Part shown: positions 17,997 to 26,691 of the stretch, one piece after another
Layout of the letters: each line of letters opens with the position of its first letter
How positions within the stretch are numbered: the stretch's first letter is position 1
Assembly: GCF_002209555.1 (NCBI RefSeq)
Contig: NZ_NJIF01000004.1
Coordinates: forward strand, 248,001 to 312,000
DNA length: 64,000 nt
Reading direction: 5' to 3'
Origin: Achromobacter insolitus
GTDB lineage: Bacteria > Pseudomonadota > Gammaproteobacteria > Burkholderiales > Burkholderiaceae_B
The notes under the pieces: model-generated
What the model saw: only the letters and a program-made list of their open reading frames with translations
Databases searched by the model: none
What the model was told of the DNA's origin: nothing
Made by a program: the position numbers and the translations under genes

Positions 17997-18662
17997 CTAG
18001 GAGTCGGAATCGAGCTTGCCCGGCGCCGCTCCGTTTCCGCTTCTGACCAAGCCCATCTGCACAGCGATGTAGGCCGCCTCGGCCTGGTTGCGCGCATTCA
18101 GTTTCCAGTACAGGGTACGGGCATGGCTCTTCACCGTGGCCACCGATATGCCGACTTGCTGGCCTATCTCCCGCATGGTCTTGCCTTGCACCAGCAATTG
18201 CAGGATCTCTTCCTGCCTTTGCGTCAGTTCCCTGAGTTCCTGGGTAGGCGGATGCGATGCGCCCTGCGGCCGCGCTGCGGGCTGCGGATAGCACTCCCCG
18301 CCCGCCATGACCAGGCTCACGGCCGCGGCCAGCGCATCGGGGCTGGAGGCCTTGGGCATGTAGCCCGCCACACCTGCCCGCGCGCATGCTGCCATGACGC
18401 CTGGATCCAGCACCGAGTACAGCACCAATACCAGCCGGGGCATGAAGAACGCCATCGATTGGGACAGCAGCCCGACGTCCTGTTCAGCCAGGCCGCTGCA
18501 ACCCATCACCAGCAGTTCCACTGGGCGGTTGATCGAACTGGACATGGTGAGCAATTGGGCTGGCGAGATAGCCAGAATGTCGTCGGTGTTCCGCACACGC
18601 TCCAGCACATGCTGGATCGCGACACGGAGCAAAGCGTAGTCTTCGATCAGTACGGTTGTCAT
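17997..18662 (-). CDS. LuxR-type regulator with degenerate receiver domain (1)
   Basis: Response-regulator-shaped transcription factor of 221 residues. The N-terminal 120 residues look like a receiver (VLIEDYALLRVAIQHVL and the conserved lysine in YMPKASS). However, the segment where the phosphorylated aspartate is expected reads VELLVMGCSG, with no aspartate. The C-terminal helix-turn-helix is a good LuxR/GerE domain (LTQRQEEILQLLVQGK and VKSHARTLYWKL). ATG 18662 is preferred because it aligns with receiver N-termini; an ATG 24 bases upstream is in frame. It lies at the end of the polysaccharide locus and next to a second protein of the same build, so control of that locus is a reasonable guess. 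Confidence 0.82.
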   Translation of the reverse strand: MTTVLIEDYALLRVAIQHVLERVRNTDDILAISPAQLLTMSSSINRPVELLVMGCSGLAEQDVGLLSQSMAFFMPRLVLVLYSVLDPGVMAACARAGVAGYMPKASSPDALAAAVSLVMAGGECYPQPAARPQGASHPPTQELRELTQRQEEILQLLVQGKTMREIGQQVGISVATVKSHARTLYWKLNARNQAEAAYIAVQMGLVRSGNGAAPGKLDSDS

Positions 18663-19021
18663 CCCGGGGGGAACCTTGTGACGCATGGCCCATACACGGT
18701 TCCCATGACGCTGGCGCAGCGTTGCAGCAATGGCAGATCATCTGCGTCACCGATCTCACGGGAATCTCGTCCGCGGCTCAGGATCGCGATGGCGAGGCGG
18801 AGTGGTTCGCCCTCTCAATCCAGACTTGCGGACACAACCCATGCTATCAGCGGCTACGTTCGCTGAATCTCGTTCAGGAGGATGATTGGTGGAGGAATGC
18901 AGCAGCACTGCGACCGCGGATGCTGCTGTGTATGAATTAGCCAGGATGGCTATGCGCTCTCCCGGCAGCAACGGAACGCGAAGGTTCCAGGCTGCCGGGC
19001 AGACAGCGCAACCTGCCTCGG
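18663..19021. other. intergenic region between the two LuxR-type genes
   Basis: About 360 bases without a supported gene. The only clear structure is a long hairpin at 18961-18999 (arms CCCGGCAGC/GCTGCCGGG with an inner GGAAC/GTTCC pair), 23 bases past the stop of the 19022-19774 gene on its strand. It lacks a uridine tract. Any promoter for the 17997-18662 gene must lie here, but no convincing -35/-10 pair was found. Confidence 0.5.
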
Positions 19022-19774
19022 TTACCCGAGCTTGCGCCCATAAAGCTGCCCGGCGTCCACGTCCCTGCCATTGGGTTCATGCCATTCCAAGGTCGCGCCG
19101 CGTTGCAGCGCCGCGTATACGGCTTCGCCCTTGTTCTTGACATGCAAGCGCTGGTAGAGCGTGCACGCATGCGTCTTGGCCGTGGCCACCGAGATGTTCA
19201 ACATCCTGCTGACCGTCTTGATCGGATACCCCCGCGCCAGCAGCACCAGCACTTCGTACTGGCGCGGCGTGATCTGCAGCAGTTGCGCGCCGGCGCTGAC
19301 AGGCATGGACCCCTTGTTGGCGGCGACGTCATCGACTTCCCTGGCGGGCAGTGCGCAGACCGCCTGGGCGGGAGCCTGCAATGCCTGTTCGCTAGGGAAG
19401 CACTGTCCGCCCGCCATGACCAGGCGGATGGCCGCTTCAAGAATTTCCACGGAGGCCGTCTTCATCAGGCAGCCGTAAACGCTGGCCCCGGGCAGGCCCT
19501 GCACCGGCATGGGCAAGGGCATGACGTCCGTCAGAAGCAGGATCCGCTTGGGCGTCAATACGCGCTGGATTTCATGCAGCGCGCTCCACGCTTCGTCGGT
19601 ATCCACCGGCAATCCGTAAATCAACAGGTCGGCGCCCGCGTGCACGCCGTCCGCCTTGGAGATGTCAGCCAAACCCATCCCCTCGATTTCCCACACATCA
19701 TCCAACTTGCTCAGAATCTGCCACAACCCCAACCGCAGGAGCGGATGGGCTTCAATCAGGACCATCTTGGCCAT
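19022..19774 (-). CDS. LuxR-type regulator with degenerate receiver domain (2)
   Basis: Transcription factor of 250 residues built like its neighbour at 17997-18662. The receiver-like half (VLIEAHPLLRLGLWQIL) has E-A where active receivers have an acidic pair, and ADLLIYGLPVDT where the phosphorylated aspartate is expected. The conserved lysine lies in CLMKTASVEI. The C-terminal LuxR helix-turn-helix is normal (ITPRQYEVLVLLARGYPIK, AKTHACTLYQRLHV). Shared segments such as VMAGGxCxP point to an old duplication. The receiver probably does not take phosphate and may act by ligand, partner or dimer control. The start ATG follows AGGA. Confidence 0.82.
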   Translation of the reverse strand: MAKMVLIEAHPLLRLGLWQILSKLDDVWEIEGMGLADISKADGVHAGADLLIYGLPVDTDEAWSALHEIQRVLTPKRILLLTDVMPLPMPVQGLPGASVYGCLMKTASVEILEAAIRLVMAGGQCFPSEQALQAPAQAVCALPAREVDDVAANKGSMPVSAGAQLLQITPRQYEVLVLLARGYPIKTVSRMLNISVATAKTHACTLYQRLHVKNKGEAVYAALQRGATLEWHEPNGRDVDAGQLYGRKLG

Positions 19775-20002
19775 GGTGTCCTCCCGGTTTTTCGACGGGC
19801 CTAGAAGGGATCTTCGCTGTGCTGAAGACTATTTTTATCCAACCCCGCGGTGCGAGTCCGCAATATCCCGGAATATCTAATGAAGCTGAACCGGGGCATT
19901 TGGGCTGGGAGACTTTCGTAGCCAACATAACGGATGGCATGGACCCATCTTATGGTTCGAAATTGTCAAAATCAAGACGTTTCGGCTCGATATAATCCGA
20001 CA

Positions 20003-20070
20003 AAAACAGAAATCATTCGTTAGCCTTAATCATCATCGTAAATCCGGACGAGGCGCGCTCCTCGTCCTTT
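20003..20070 (+). ncRNA. candidate small RNA between -10 box and hairpin
   Basis: A perfect -10 hexamer TATAAT (19991-19996) predicts a start near 20003. About 45 bases later comes GGACGAGG-CGCGCT-CCTCGTCC, an eight-base perfect stem ending in TTT then GGGG. This would give a transcript of roughly 65-70 bases. The best upstream -35 candidate, TTGTCA at 19963, is 22 bases away, which is too far, and the T tract is short. The call rests on these signals only. Confidence 0.25.
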
Positions 20071-20181
20071 GGGGCGCTAGGGTTTTCACCAGGGATTCCC
20101 CATGCGGAGCTTGCGTTTTCCCTATGAAACATGCAAGAGGGAATCGGGCTCCCGGCTACGGCAGGCCATTGTTACAGCCGT

Positions 20182-20216
20182 AAAAAAGCCGCGCCGTGGC
20201 ATCCGCCGGACGCGGC
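20182..20216 (-). terminator. intrinsic terminator downstream of the GINT1-like gene
   Basis: Read on the minus strand, GCCGCG-T-CCG pairs with CGG-CGCGGC (nine pairs with one bulge) and is followed by six T residues. It lies about 120 bases past the stop of the 20338-21942 gene and would end that transcript. Confidence 0.65.
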
Positions 20217-20337
20217 CCGAGACTTCCGGAATTAACGCAATAACTATCTAGATGTTTCCGCGGACACATAGCGCCCGTGCGTTTTTCTTGTAATCGAAAT
20301 ATAGGTAACATTTTTATTTTTGCGTTTCCGGCACGAT

Positions 20338-21942
20338 TTACTCCATATAGGCGAAGTCAAATACCGTATGCCCCCCCTGATGATGCCAATGGTGCATTGA
20401 AGCATGGCGTTTCCTCAGGAAGCTTGCGTAGTGGATTTCGCCATCCGTTTCGACGTAGGTGGATGGCGAGAGCTCCTCGATCCGGTTCAGCGACACGCCC
20501 TTGCCGTAGTGACAGAAGCCCTGGTACTGAGCGCAGCGGATCACCTCTCCGCTAGGCGACACAACGATTCCGGCGTTGCGGGCCCGCATCGGGTTGCGCA
20601 CGATGGGATTGCAGGCATGCGGCGTCCACTCGGTCGAGCGCGGCGAGTCCGAAAAAAAAGCAAATAATTCGTCGCAATGGCTTTGGCCGTCCGTGCGGTC
20701 GATATTAGTTAATAACCACCAGTATTCTCCGTGTTTGAAAATAATGGTATCGACTGCGGATATATTCGTCATCAGATTTACATCGAGCTCCCACTTGAGC
20801 GGAAATTCAGTGCATTTCCATAGCTCTATACTGCGGTTCCCGCAAGTCTCCGGCACCATGTAAGTGACGCCATCGTGCTCGAATATATAGGGGAACGACA
20901 AGTGGTAGGGCAGGTTCAGGGCAGTGCCCAGCAGGCGGAAAGCCCCGTCGGAGTAGGTCGCCACCGAGATCGTGCCCTTGCGGGAAGTAAAATCGTAGTC
21001 CTCGAAGAATATATATGGCTTTTTGTCCTGGGTATATACGAACGGATCGGCGAAGAATCTACCCTTGGGCGGCTGCAATACCATCGCCTCGGATACCACC
21101 GCCTGCTGCCGCGCAGAGGGAAACATACCGATCCGCCAGCGCACGTTGCGTTTCATGACGCGCCGCACAATCAAATCGGACATTAACCACGCCTGGCGCG
21201 CAATATATGCGGCGCTGTCCCACTCCACGGGATCCTCGCGCCGCATGCCGCTCATGATCTGCATGCCGGGCGGCGCAACGCCTTGCTTGACGCGGGCTAG
21301 CGCCTGCAGCGCGTCGTACACCATGAAATTTCCCAGGCTGAATGCGCGCGCCTGATTCTTCAACCAGAACACTTCGGTGTTGAAACTGCGCTGGTCCAGC
21401 AGTTCATCCTGATCTTCCTTCGGGCCCACGCGCCAGAGTTTCACCGTGGTGTGATCCTCGCGTTGGTAAACCTCCCAGAAGCCGGCATAGCGGCTTGTCG
21501 CGACCGCGATATCCGAATAACTCAATTGCCACACCCCCAGGCGCGCCCAGCCCGCCATCTGTTCGCGGGTGGCCGGCGATGCGCCCAGCATGATCACCAG
21601 GTCCAGCCCCAATGCCTCGACTTGATTCTGAGCCTCGGGCGCCGGCATGCCCGGCGCCAGCGCCAGGACGGTGGTCGTATCCGTAGACACGCTTTCGCGC
21701 ATGTCGCTGCAGGCAAGCGACATCCGTTGTTTGGCGGGCAACAGCCGCGCCTCCAGGCGAGACAAGACGCCAAACAGCGCTCGCGTGCTCAAGCGCGGCG
21801 AGTTCTCACCGCCTTCCGCGTCCATCACCAGCAAAGCAGCGACTTCAAAATCCTGGCTATGCGTGAGCCACTCGGCCATCTCATGCATCCAGCCGGGTTG
21901 CTCGTACCCGTCAACCAGCAGTCCCACTCTGTAGGTCTTCAT
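20338..21942 (-). CDS. GINT1-like glycosyltransferase-family protein (function unproven)
   Basis: A 534-residue protein resembling the N-terminal domain of plant glucosamine inositolphosphorylceramide transferase 1 and bacterial relatives. Residues 1-230 look like a formyltransferase/glycosyltransferase-like Rossmann region (YRVGLLVDGYEQPGWMHEM, LDLVIMLGASPATREQM). Residues about 290-534 look like a beta-propeller of the GH43 type, with FADPFVYTQDKKPYIFFEDY, TYMVPETCGNRSIELWK and RNPMRARNAG. ATG 21942 follows AGGAG. It stands alone with its own terminator. Its 3' half is richer in A and T than neighbouring genes, which hints at transfer. A role in surface glycan synthesis fits the adjacent locus but is inference. 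Confidence 0.6.
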   Translation of the reverse strand: MKTYRVGLLVDGYEQPGWMHEMAEWLTHSQDFEVAALLVMDAEGGENSPRLSTRALFGVLSRLEARLLPAKQRMSLACSDMRESVSTDTTTVLALAPGMPAPEAQNQVEALGLDLVIMLGASPATREQMAGWARLGVWQLSYSDIAVATSRYAGFWEVYQREDHTTVKLWRVGPKEDQDELLDQRSFNTEVFWLKNQARAFSLGNFMVYDALQALARVKQGVAPPGMQIMSGMRREDPVEWDSAAYIARQAWLMSDLIVRRVMKRNVRWRIGMFPSARQQAVVSEAMVLQPPKGRFFADPFVYTQDKKPYIFFEDYDFTSRKGTISVATYSDGAFRLLGTALNLPYHLSFPYIFEHDGVTYMVPETCGNRSIELWKCTEFPLKWELDVNLMTNISAVDTIIFKHGEYWWLLTNIDRTDGQSHCDELFAFFSDSPRSTEWTPHACNPIVRNPMRARNAGIVVSPSGEVIRCAQYQGFCHYGKGVSLNRIEELSPSTYVETDGEIHYASFLRKRHASMHHWHHQGGHTVFDFAYME

Positions 21943-22321
21943 TTCTCCTGCTCCTGTGCCAGGGCGTATCGGCGTTCCGTCCGGTACGGCGAACGGGCTA
22001 GATTGTGTTTTCAGGGGCGCGACAGACTCATGTCCTCGCGCTGATACTGCGGGGTTTTGCGCGTCCCTTCCAGACCACATTCATCCTAGGTCGGCAGTCC
22101 GAGGACGAATGGCTCAGGATCATGCGCAAACCCTAGGAAATTGCTCCTTCCTCCGCATGAGATTTCTCATCCCTCTGGGTGAGCCAGCGGAAAATCCGGC
22201 CGGTCCCGAAAGTGCTGCGCGCGCCCCGGTAGTGGTAAACCCTATTGGGGATAGCCGAGGCTCGCATCTCAGCCATCTCTCACGCATAATTGTTTTTAAA
22301 CGAACGTTTGAATTCAACCTT
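21943..22321. other. divergent promoter region
   Basis: About 380 bases between the GINT1-like gene and the TetR gene, with no coding region. It must hold promoters for both. The one clear element is the palindrome at 22298-22309. The TetR gene has no good ribosome-binding site in the last 20 bases. Confidence 0.5.
22298..22309. promoter_or_regulatory. PsrA-like operator upstream of the TetR gene
   Basis: AAACGAACGTTT is a palindrome with five-base arms and ends 12 bases before the TetR start. With the following G it matches the G/C-AAAC-N(2-4)-GTTT-G/C pattern described for the fatty-acid-responsive TetR protein PsrA of pseudomonads. Autoregulation, and perhaps control of the fad genes that follow, is the likely use. 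Confidence 0.55.
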
Positions 22322-22987
22322 ATGCAAGAAATCAGACCTTCCCCCACTCGTGAGTCCATCCTCGACACCGCAGAGGCCTTGTTTGCCCAGCAGGGACACG
22401 ATGGCACCTCCATGCGCCAGATCACGGCGGCCGCTGGCGTCAATCTGGCGTCGGTGAACTATCACTTCGGTTCCAAGGAGTCACTCGTGCAGGCGGTGCT
22501 CAAACGGCGGCTGGAAGTGCTGAACCGCGAGCGCTTGCGACTTTTGGATGAACTGGAGGCGCAAGCCGAAGGCAAGCCCCTGAAGCCATCGCAGATCGTG
22601 GACGCATTTTTCGGCACCTTGTTGCGCCTGGCTGCCGACCCCGCCCAGGCCGGCAGCACCTTCCTGCCCCTGCTCGAACGCACCATGACCGACCCCTCGG
22701 ATTTCATCCGGGCGCTGTTCGCCGAGGAATACGCGGACGTGCTGGAGCGCTACCGCAATGCGCTCTTCGCAGCGCTGCCCGACGTGCCTCGCGCCGAGAT
22801 CGTGTGGCGCTTTCAGTTCATGTTGGGGGCCACGTCCTACGCCATCATCGGCACCGACCTGCTGCGCTCGGTCACGGGCTGGACCATCGATGACGCGGAG
22901 CAGCCCGATAACCCGGACCTGCTGCTGCCGCGCCTGATGAGTTTTCTGCTGGGCGGCTTGCGCGCGCCCCTGCCACAGGTGCCGTAA
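22322..22987 (+). CDS. TetR/AcrR-family regulator of the fatty-acid locus
   Basis: DNA-binding regulator of 221 residues. The N-terminal helix-turn-helix is clear (ESILDTAEALFAQQGHDGTS, then ITAAAGVNLASVNYHFGSKE). The C-terminal ligand and dimerisation domain is helical with a conserved-looking FQFMLGATSYAIIG region. It precedes fadE by 47 bases on the same strand and carries a PsrA-like palindrome just upstream. By comparison with PsrA and FadR-type TetR proteins, a long-chain acyl-CoA or fatty acid is the likely inducer. Function in this organism is inferred from context. Confidence 0.85.
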   Translation: MQEIRPSPTRESILDTAEALFAQQGHDGTSMRQITAAAGVNLASVNYHFGSKESLVQAVLKRRLEVLNRERLRLLDELEAQAEGKPLKPSQIVDAFFGTLLRLAADPAQAGSTFLPLLERTMTDPSDFIRALFAEEYADVLERYRNALFAALPDVPRAEIVWRFQFMLGATSYAIIGTDLLRSVTGWTIDDAEQPDNPDLLLPRLMSFLLGGLRAPLPQVP

Positions 22988-23034
22988 CGTTCACGCCCCA
23001 GCAGGCGGGACATAACATCCACGGAGACAAGAAA

Positions 23035-25383
23035 ATGAACGCAGTCATCCTCGCTCTGGTCATCGTCGCGCTCCTGGCCGCGGTCGTGCTGAGCGTGCGT
23101 CCCATTCGCCGCGCCCTGCTGTCGGCCCCGATCTTCAATCTGTACCGCAAGGTGCTGCCGCAGATGTCGGACACCGAGCGCGACGCGCTGGAAGCGGGCA
23201 CGGTGTGGTGGGAAGGTGAACTGTTCCGCGGCCGGCCCGACTGGAGCCGCCTGCTCGCCTACCCCCGTCCGCGCTTGACCGACGAAGAGCAGCGCTTTCT
23301 CGACGGCCAGGCCGAAGAGGCCTGCCGCATGGTCAACGACTGGAGCGTCACGCAGGAACGCTACGACCTGCCGGCCGAGGTCTGGACCTACCTGAAGACG
23401 CAGGGATTCCTGGGCATGATCATTCCCAAGGAATATGGCGGCCTCGGATTCTCCGCCTACGCCCACTCCGAAATCGTGACCAAGCTGTCCACGCGCTCTT
23501 CGGCGCTGGCGGTGTCGGTCATGGTGCCGAACTCGCTCGGCCCCGCTGAACTGCTGCTGCACTACGGCACTGATGAACAGAAAAACCACTACCTGCCGCG
23601 CCTGGCGCGCGGCGAGGAAGTGCCTGCCTTTGCCCTGACCAGCCCCTGGGCGGGCTCCGACGCCGCCGCCATTCCAGATAGCGGCATCGTCTGCAAGGGC
23701 GAATGGCAGGGCCGCGAAGTCATAGGCATGAAGGTCACCTGGGACAAGCGCTACATCACGCTGGCTCCCGTGTGCACCCTGCTGGGCCTGGCGTTCCGCC
23801 TGTACGATCCGGAAGGCCTGCTGGGCGGCAAGAAGGACCTGGGCATCACCTGCGCGCTGGTGCCGCACGACCATCCGGGCGTGGACACGGGCCGACGCCA
23901 TTTTCCGCTGAACGCCATGTTCATGAACGGCCCCACTCGCGGCGTGGACGTCTTCATGCCGCTGGACTTCATCATCGGGGGTCCCGCCATGGCCGGACAA
24001 GGCTGGCGCATGCTGATGGAGTGCCTGGCCGCGGGCCGGTCCATCTCGCTGCCGTCTTCCAATACCGGCATGTCCAAGCTGACCGCGCGAGCGGTGGGCG
24101 GCTATGCACGCGTGCGCAGCCAGTTCCGCACGCCGGTGGGCAAGTTCGAAGGCGTGGAGGAAGCATTGGCGCGCATCGGCGGCAACACCTACATGATGGA
24201 TGCCGCGCGCAGCATGACGGCAGGCGCGGTGGACCTGGGCGAGAAGCCATCGGTGGTGTCCGCGATCGTCAAGTATCACGTGACCGAGCGCGCGCGCCAG
24301 GTCGTCAACGATGGCATGGACGTGATCGGCGGCAAGGGCATCTGCCTGGGGCCGTCCAACTTCCTGGGCCGCGCCTACCAGCAGATTCCCATCGGCATCA
24401 CGGTCGAAGGCGCCAACATCCTGACGCGCAGCCTGATCATCTTCGGCCAGGGCGCGATCCGCTGCCACCCATATGTGCTGGCCGAAATGCAGGCAGCCCA
24501 ATCCCCCGACCGCAAGCGCGGCCTGGATGACTTCGACCGCGCCTTCTGGGGCCATGTGGGCTTTGTCGCGAAGAACAAGCTGCGCACCCTGGGCAGCGCG
24601 CTGACCGGGGCGCGATATCTCCGAGTCAACGCCGACGTGGCGCCCGAGATGAAGCGCTACTACCAGCTGCTCAGCCGCTACAGCGCCGCCTTCGCGCTGC
24701 TGGCGGACACCTCGATGCTGGTCCTGGGCGGCAGCCTGAAGCGCCGCGAACGCCTGTCCGCGCGCCTGGGCGATGTGCTGTCGCAGATGTACCTGATCAG
24801 CGCCACGCTCAAGCGCTTCGAGGATGAAGGCCGCCAGGCGGCCGACGCGCCGCTCGCGCATTGGTCGATCCAGGATGCGCTGTTCAAGCTGCAAGAAGCC
24901 ATCGAAGGCGTGCTGGACAATTACCCCAACCGCTACGTCGCCTGGAGCCTGCGCCGCCTCATATTCCCGTGGGGCCGCACCCAATCCTTGCCGTCGGACC
25001 AGCTGGGCCAGGATGTGGCGCGGCTGCTGATCAATCCGAACGCGGCGCGCGACCGCCTGACAGCAGGTTGCCATCTGCCCGCGACGGACGCCGAGCCCGT
25101 GGGCGCGATCGAACAGGCCCTGGCCGCGACGCTGGACGCCGAACCCATCGAAGCCAAGATCCGCGAGCTTGAAAAGCGCGGCGCGCTGGACGGCAACCCG
25201 CAAGCCAACGTGCGCGACATCGCCGACGCCGCCTTCGCCATCGGCGGCATCACCGCCGAAGAATATGCGGTGGTGAAACGCCGCAACCGCTTGCGCGATA
25301 CGGTAGTGAAAGTGGATGATTTCCCCTTTGACTTCCGCTCCGCGGACCAGAGCAGCCCCGTGGCCGAGCGCAGGGTCGCCTGA
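23035..25383 (+). CDS. fadE: acyl-CoA dehydrogenase FadE
   Basis: FAD-dependent enzyme for the first step of beta-oxidation, acyl-CoA to trans-2-enoyl-CoA. At 782 residues it is of the long E. coli FadE type. It starts with a membrane anchor (VILALVIVALLAAVVLSV), then the dehydrogenase core: FLGMIIPKEYGGLGFSAYAH, the FAD/substrate loop ALTSPWAGSDAAA and RARQVVNDGMDVIGGKGICL. The C-terminal third is the DUF1974-type extension. ATG 23035 follows GGAGA. It leads the run fadE, thiolase and fadJ-like gene. Confidence 0.94.
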   Translation: MNAVILALVIVALLAAVVLSVRPIRRALLSAPIFNLYRKVLPQMSDTERDALEAGTVWWEGELFRGRPDWSRLLAYPRPRLTDEEQRFLDGQAEEACRMVNDWSVTQERYDLPAEVWTYLKTQGFLGMIIPKEYGGLGFSAYAHSEIVTKLSTRSSALAVSVMVPNSLGPAELLLHYGTDEQKNHYLPRLARGEEVPAFALTSPWAGSDAAAIPDSGIVCKGEWQGREVIGMKVTWDKRYITLAPVCTLLGLAFRLYDPEGLLGGKKDLGITCALVPHDHPGVDTGRRHFPLNAMFMNGPTRGVDVFMPLDFIIGGPAMAGQGWRMLMECLAAGRSISLPSSNTGMSKLTARAVGGYARVRSQFRTPVGKFEGVEEALARIGGNTYMMDAARSMTAGAVDLGEKPSVVSAIVKYHVTERARQVVNDGMDVIGGKGICLGPSNFLGRAYQQIPIGITVEGANILTRSLIIFGQGAIRCHPYVLAEMQAAQSPDRKRGLDDFDRAFWGHVGFVAKNKLRTLGSALTGARYLRVNADVAPEMKRYYQLLSRYSAAFALLADTSMLVLGGSLKRRERLSARLGDVLSQMYLISATLKRFEDEGRQAADAPLAHWSIQDALFKLQEAIEGVLDNYPNRYVAWSLRRLIFPWGRTQSLPSDQLGQDVARLLINPNAARDRLTAGCHLPATDAEPVGAIEQALAATLDAEPIEAKIRELEKRGALDGNPQANVRDIADAAFAIGGITAEEYAVVKRRNRLRDTVVKVDDFPFDFRSADQSSPVAERRVA

Positions 25384-25395
25384 AGGAGCAATCGG

Positions 25396-26691
25396 ATGGC
25401 ATTCAAACCGGTTTACGTCGTCGACGGCGCCCGCACTCCCTTCCTGAAGGCCCGCACGGGCCCAGGCCCCTTTTCCGCCGGCGATCTCGCCGTGCAGGCG
25501 GGGCGCGCCCTGCTGCTGCGCCAGCCTTATGCGCCCACCGACCTGGACGAGGTCATCGTGGGCTGCGCAGCGCCCTCTCCCGACGAAGTGAACATCGGCC
25601 GCGTGATCGCGCTGCGCCTGGGCTGCGGCAACAAGGTGCCCGGCTGGACCGTCATGCGCAATTGCGCATCAGGCATGCAGGCGCTGGATTCCGCTATCGC
25701 CAACATCCAGTCCGGCCGCTCCGAACTGGTGCTGGCGGGCGGCACGGACGCGCTGTCGCGCGCGCCGGTGCTGTATTCGGATGACATGGTGCGCTGGCTG
25801 GCCGGCTGGTACGCCGCCCGCGGAGCGGGCGCCAAACTGGCGGCGCTGGGCCGCTTCCGCCTGCGCAACCTGGTGCCTGTCATCGGCCTGCTCAAAGGCC
25901 TGACAGACCCGGTCGTCGGACTTTCCATGGGGCAGACGGCCGAAAACGTCGCGACCCGTTTCGGCATCGACCGCGCCGCAATGGACGCCTATGCGGCGCA
26001 GAGCCATGCTCGCGCGCTGGCGGCCCGCGCGGCCGGCGCTCTGGGCGAAATCACGCCATTGATCGACACGCAGGGCAAGCTCTACCCTGACGACGACGGC
26101 GTGCGCGACGACTCCACCCCCGAGAAGCTCGCCAAGCTCAAGCCCGTCTTCGACAAGCCCTGGGGCAACATCACCGCGGGCAATAGCTCGCAAGTGACGG
26201 ACGGCGCAGCCATGCTGGTGCTGGCTTCCGAAGAAGCGGTCCGCAAATGGAACCTGCGGCCGCTGGGCCGCATCGTCGACAGCCAATGGGCCGGCCTCGA
26301 TCCCGCGCAGATGGGCCTGGGGCCCGTGCATGCCGCCACGCCCGTTCTGCAGCGTCATGGACTGGGCTTGAATGACCTGGACTTGTGGGAAATCAACGAG
26401 GCCTTCGCGGCCCAGGTGCTAGGCTGCCTCGCGGCCTGGCGCGATGATGCCTATTGCCAGGAGCATTTCGGCACGCCGGCCTGGGGCGGCCTCGACCCCG
26501 CCAGGCTCAACGTCGACGGTGGCGCGATCGCCATCGGGCATCCCGTGGGCGCTTCCGGCGCCCGCATCGTGCTGCACCTGCTTGCGGCCTTGAAACGTCG
26601 CGGCGCCAGGCGCGGCATGGCGGCCATCTGCATCGGCGGTGGCCAAGGCGGCGCGATGCTGGTCGAAACCCTGGATGAGGACCGCCCATGA
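25396..26691 (+). CDS. fadI: acetyl-CoA C-acyltransferase (FadI-type thiolase)
   Basis: Thiolase of 431 residues that cleaves 3-ketoacyl-CoA to acetyl-CoA and a shortened acyl-CoA. The active-site cysteine is in MRNCASGMQALDSA. The other catalytic segments are EINEAFAAQ, GHPVGASGARI and CIGGGQGGAM. Its length and inserts match the FadI/trifunctional-protein beta branch more than the 390-residue biosynthetic branch. AAGGAG lies before ATG 25396. It overlaps the next gene by four bases (ATGA), matching a FadI-FadJ pairing. Confidence 0.92.
   Translation: MAFKPVYVVDGARTPFLKARTGPGPFSAGDLAVQAGRALLLRQPYAPTDLDEVIVGCAAPSPDEVNIGRVIALRLGCGNKVPGWTVMRNCASGMQALDSAIANIQSGRSELVLAGGTDALSRAPVLYSDDMVRWLAGWYAARGAGAKLAALGRFRLRNLVPVIGLLKGLTDPVVGLSMGQTAENVATRFGIDRAAMDAYAAQSHARALAARAAGALGEITPLIDTQGKLYPDDDGVRDDSTPEKLAKLKPVFDKPWGNITAGNSSQVTDGAAMLVLASEEAVRKWNLRPLGRIVDSQWAGLDPAQMGLGPVHAATPVLQRHGLGLNDLDLWEINEAFAAQVLGCLAAWRDDAYCQEHFGTPAWGGLDPARLNVDGGAIAIGHPVGASGARIVLHLLAALKRRGARRGMAAICIGGGQGGAMLVETLDEDRP

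Larger units (their letters stand above)
19775..20337. other. 563-base gene-less region with promoter, hairpin and terminator signals
   Basis: No coding region is supported. It holds a perfect TATAAT at 19991-19996 and a hairpin with TTT at 20046-20070 (see the small-RNA candidate), an imperfect inverted repeat CGAAATTGTC/GACGTTTCG at 19959-19985, and a minus-strand terminator at 20182-20216. It is clearly richer in A and T than the flanks, as is the C-terminal part of the adjacent glycosyltransferase gene. Confidence 0.55.
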
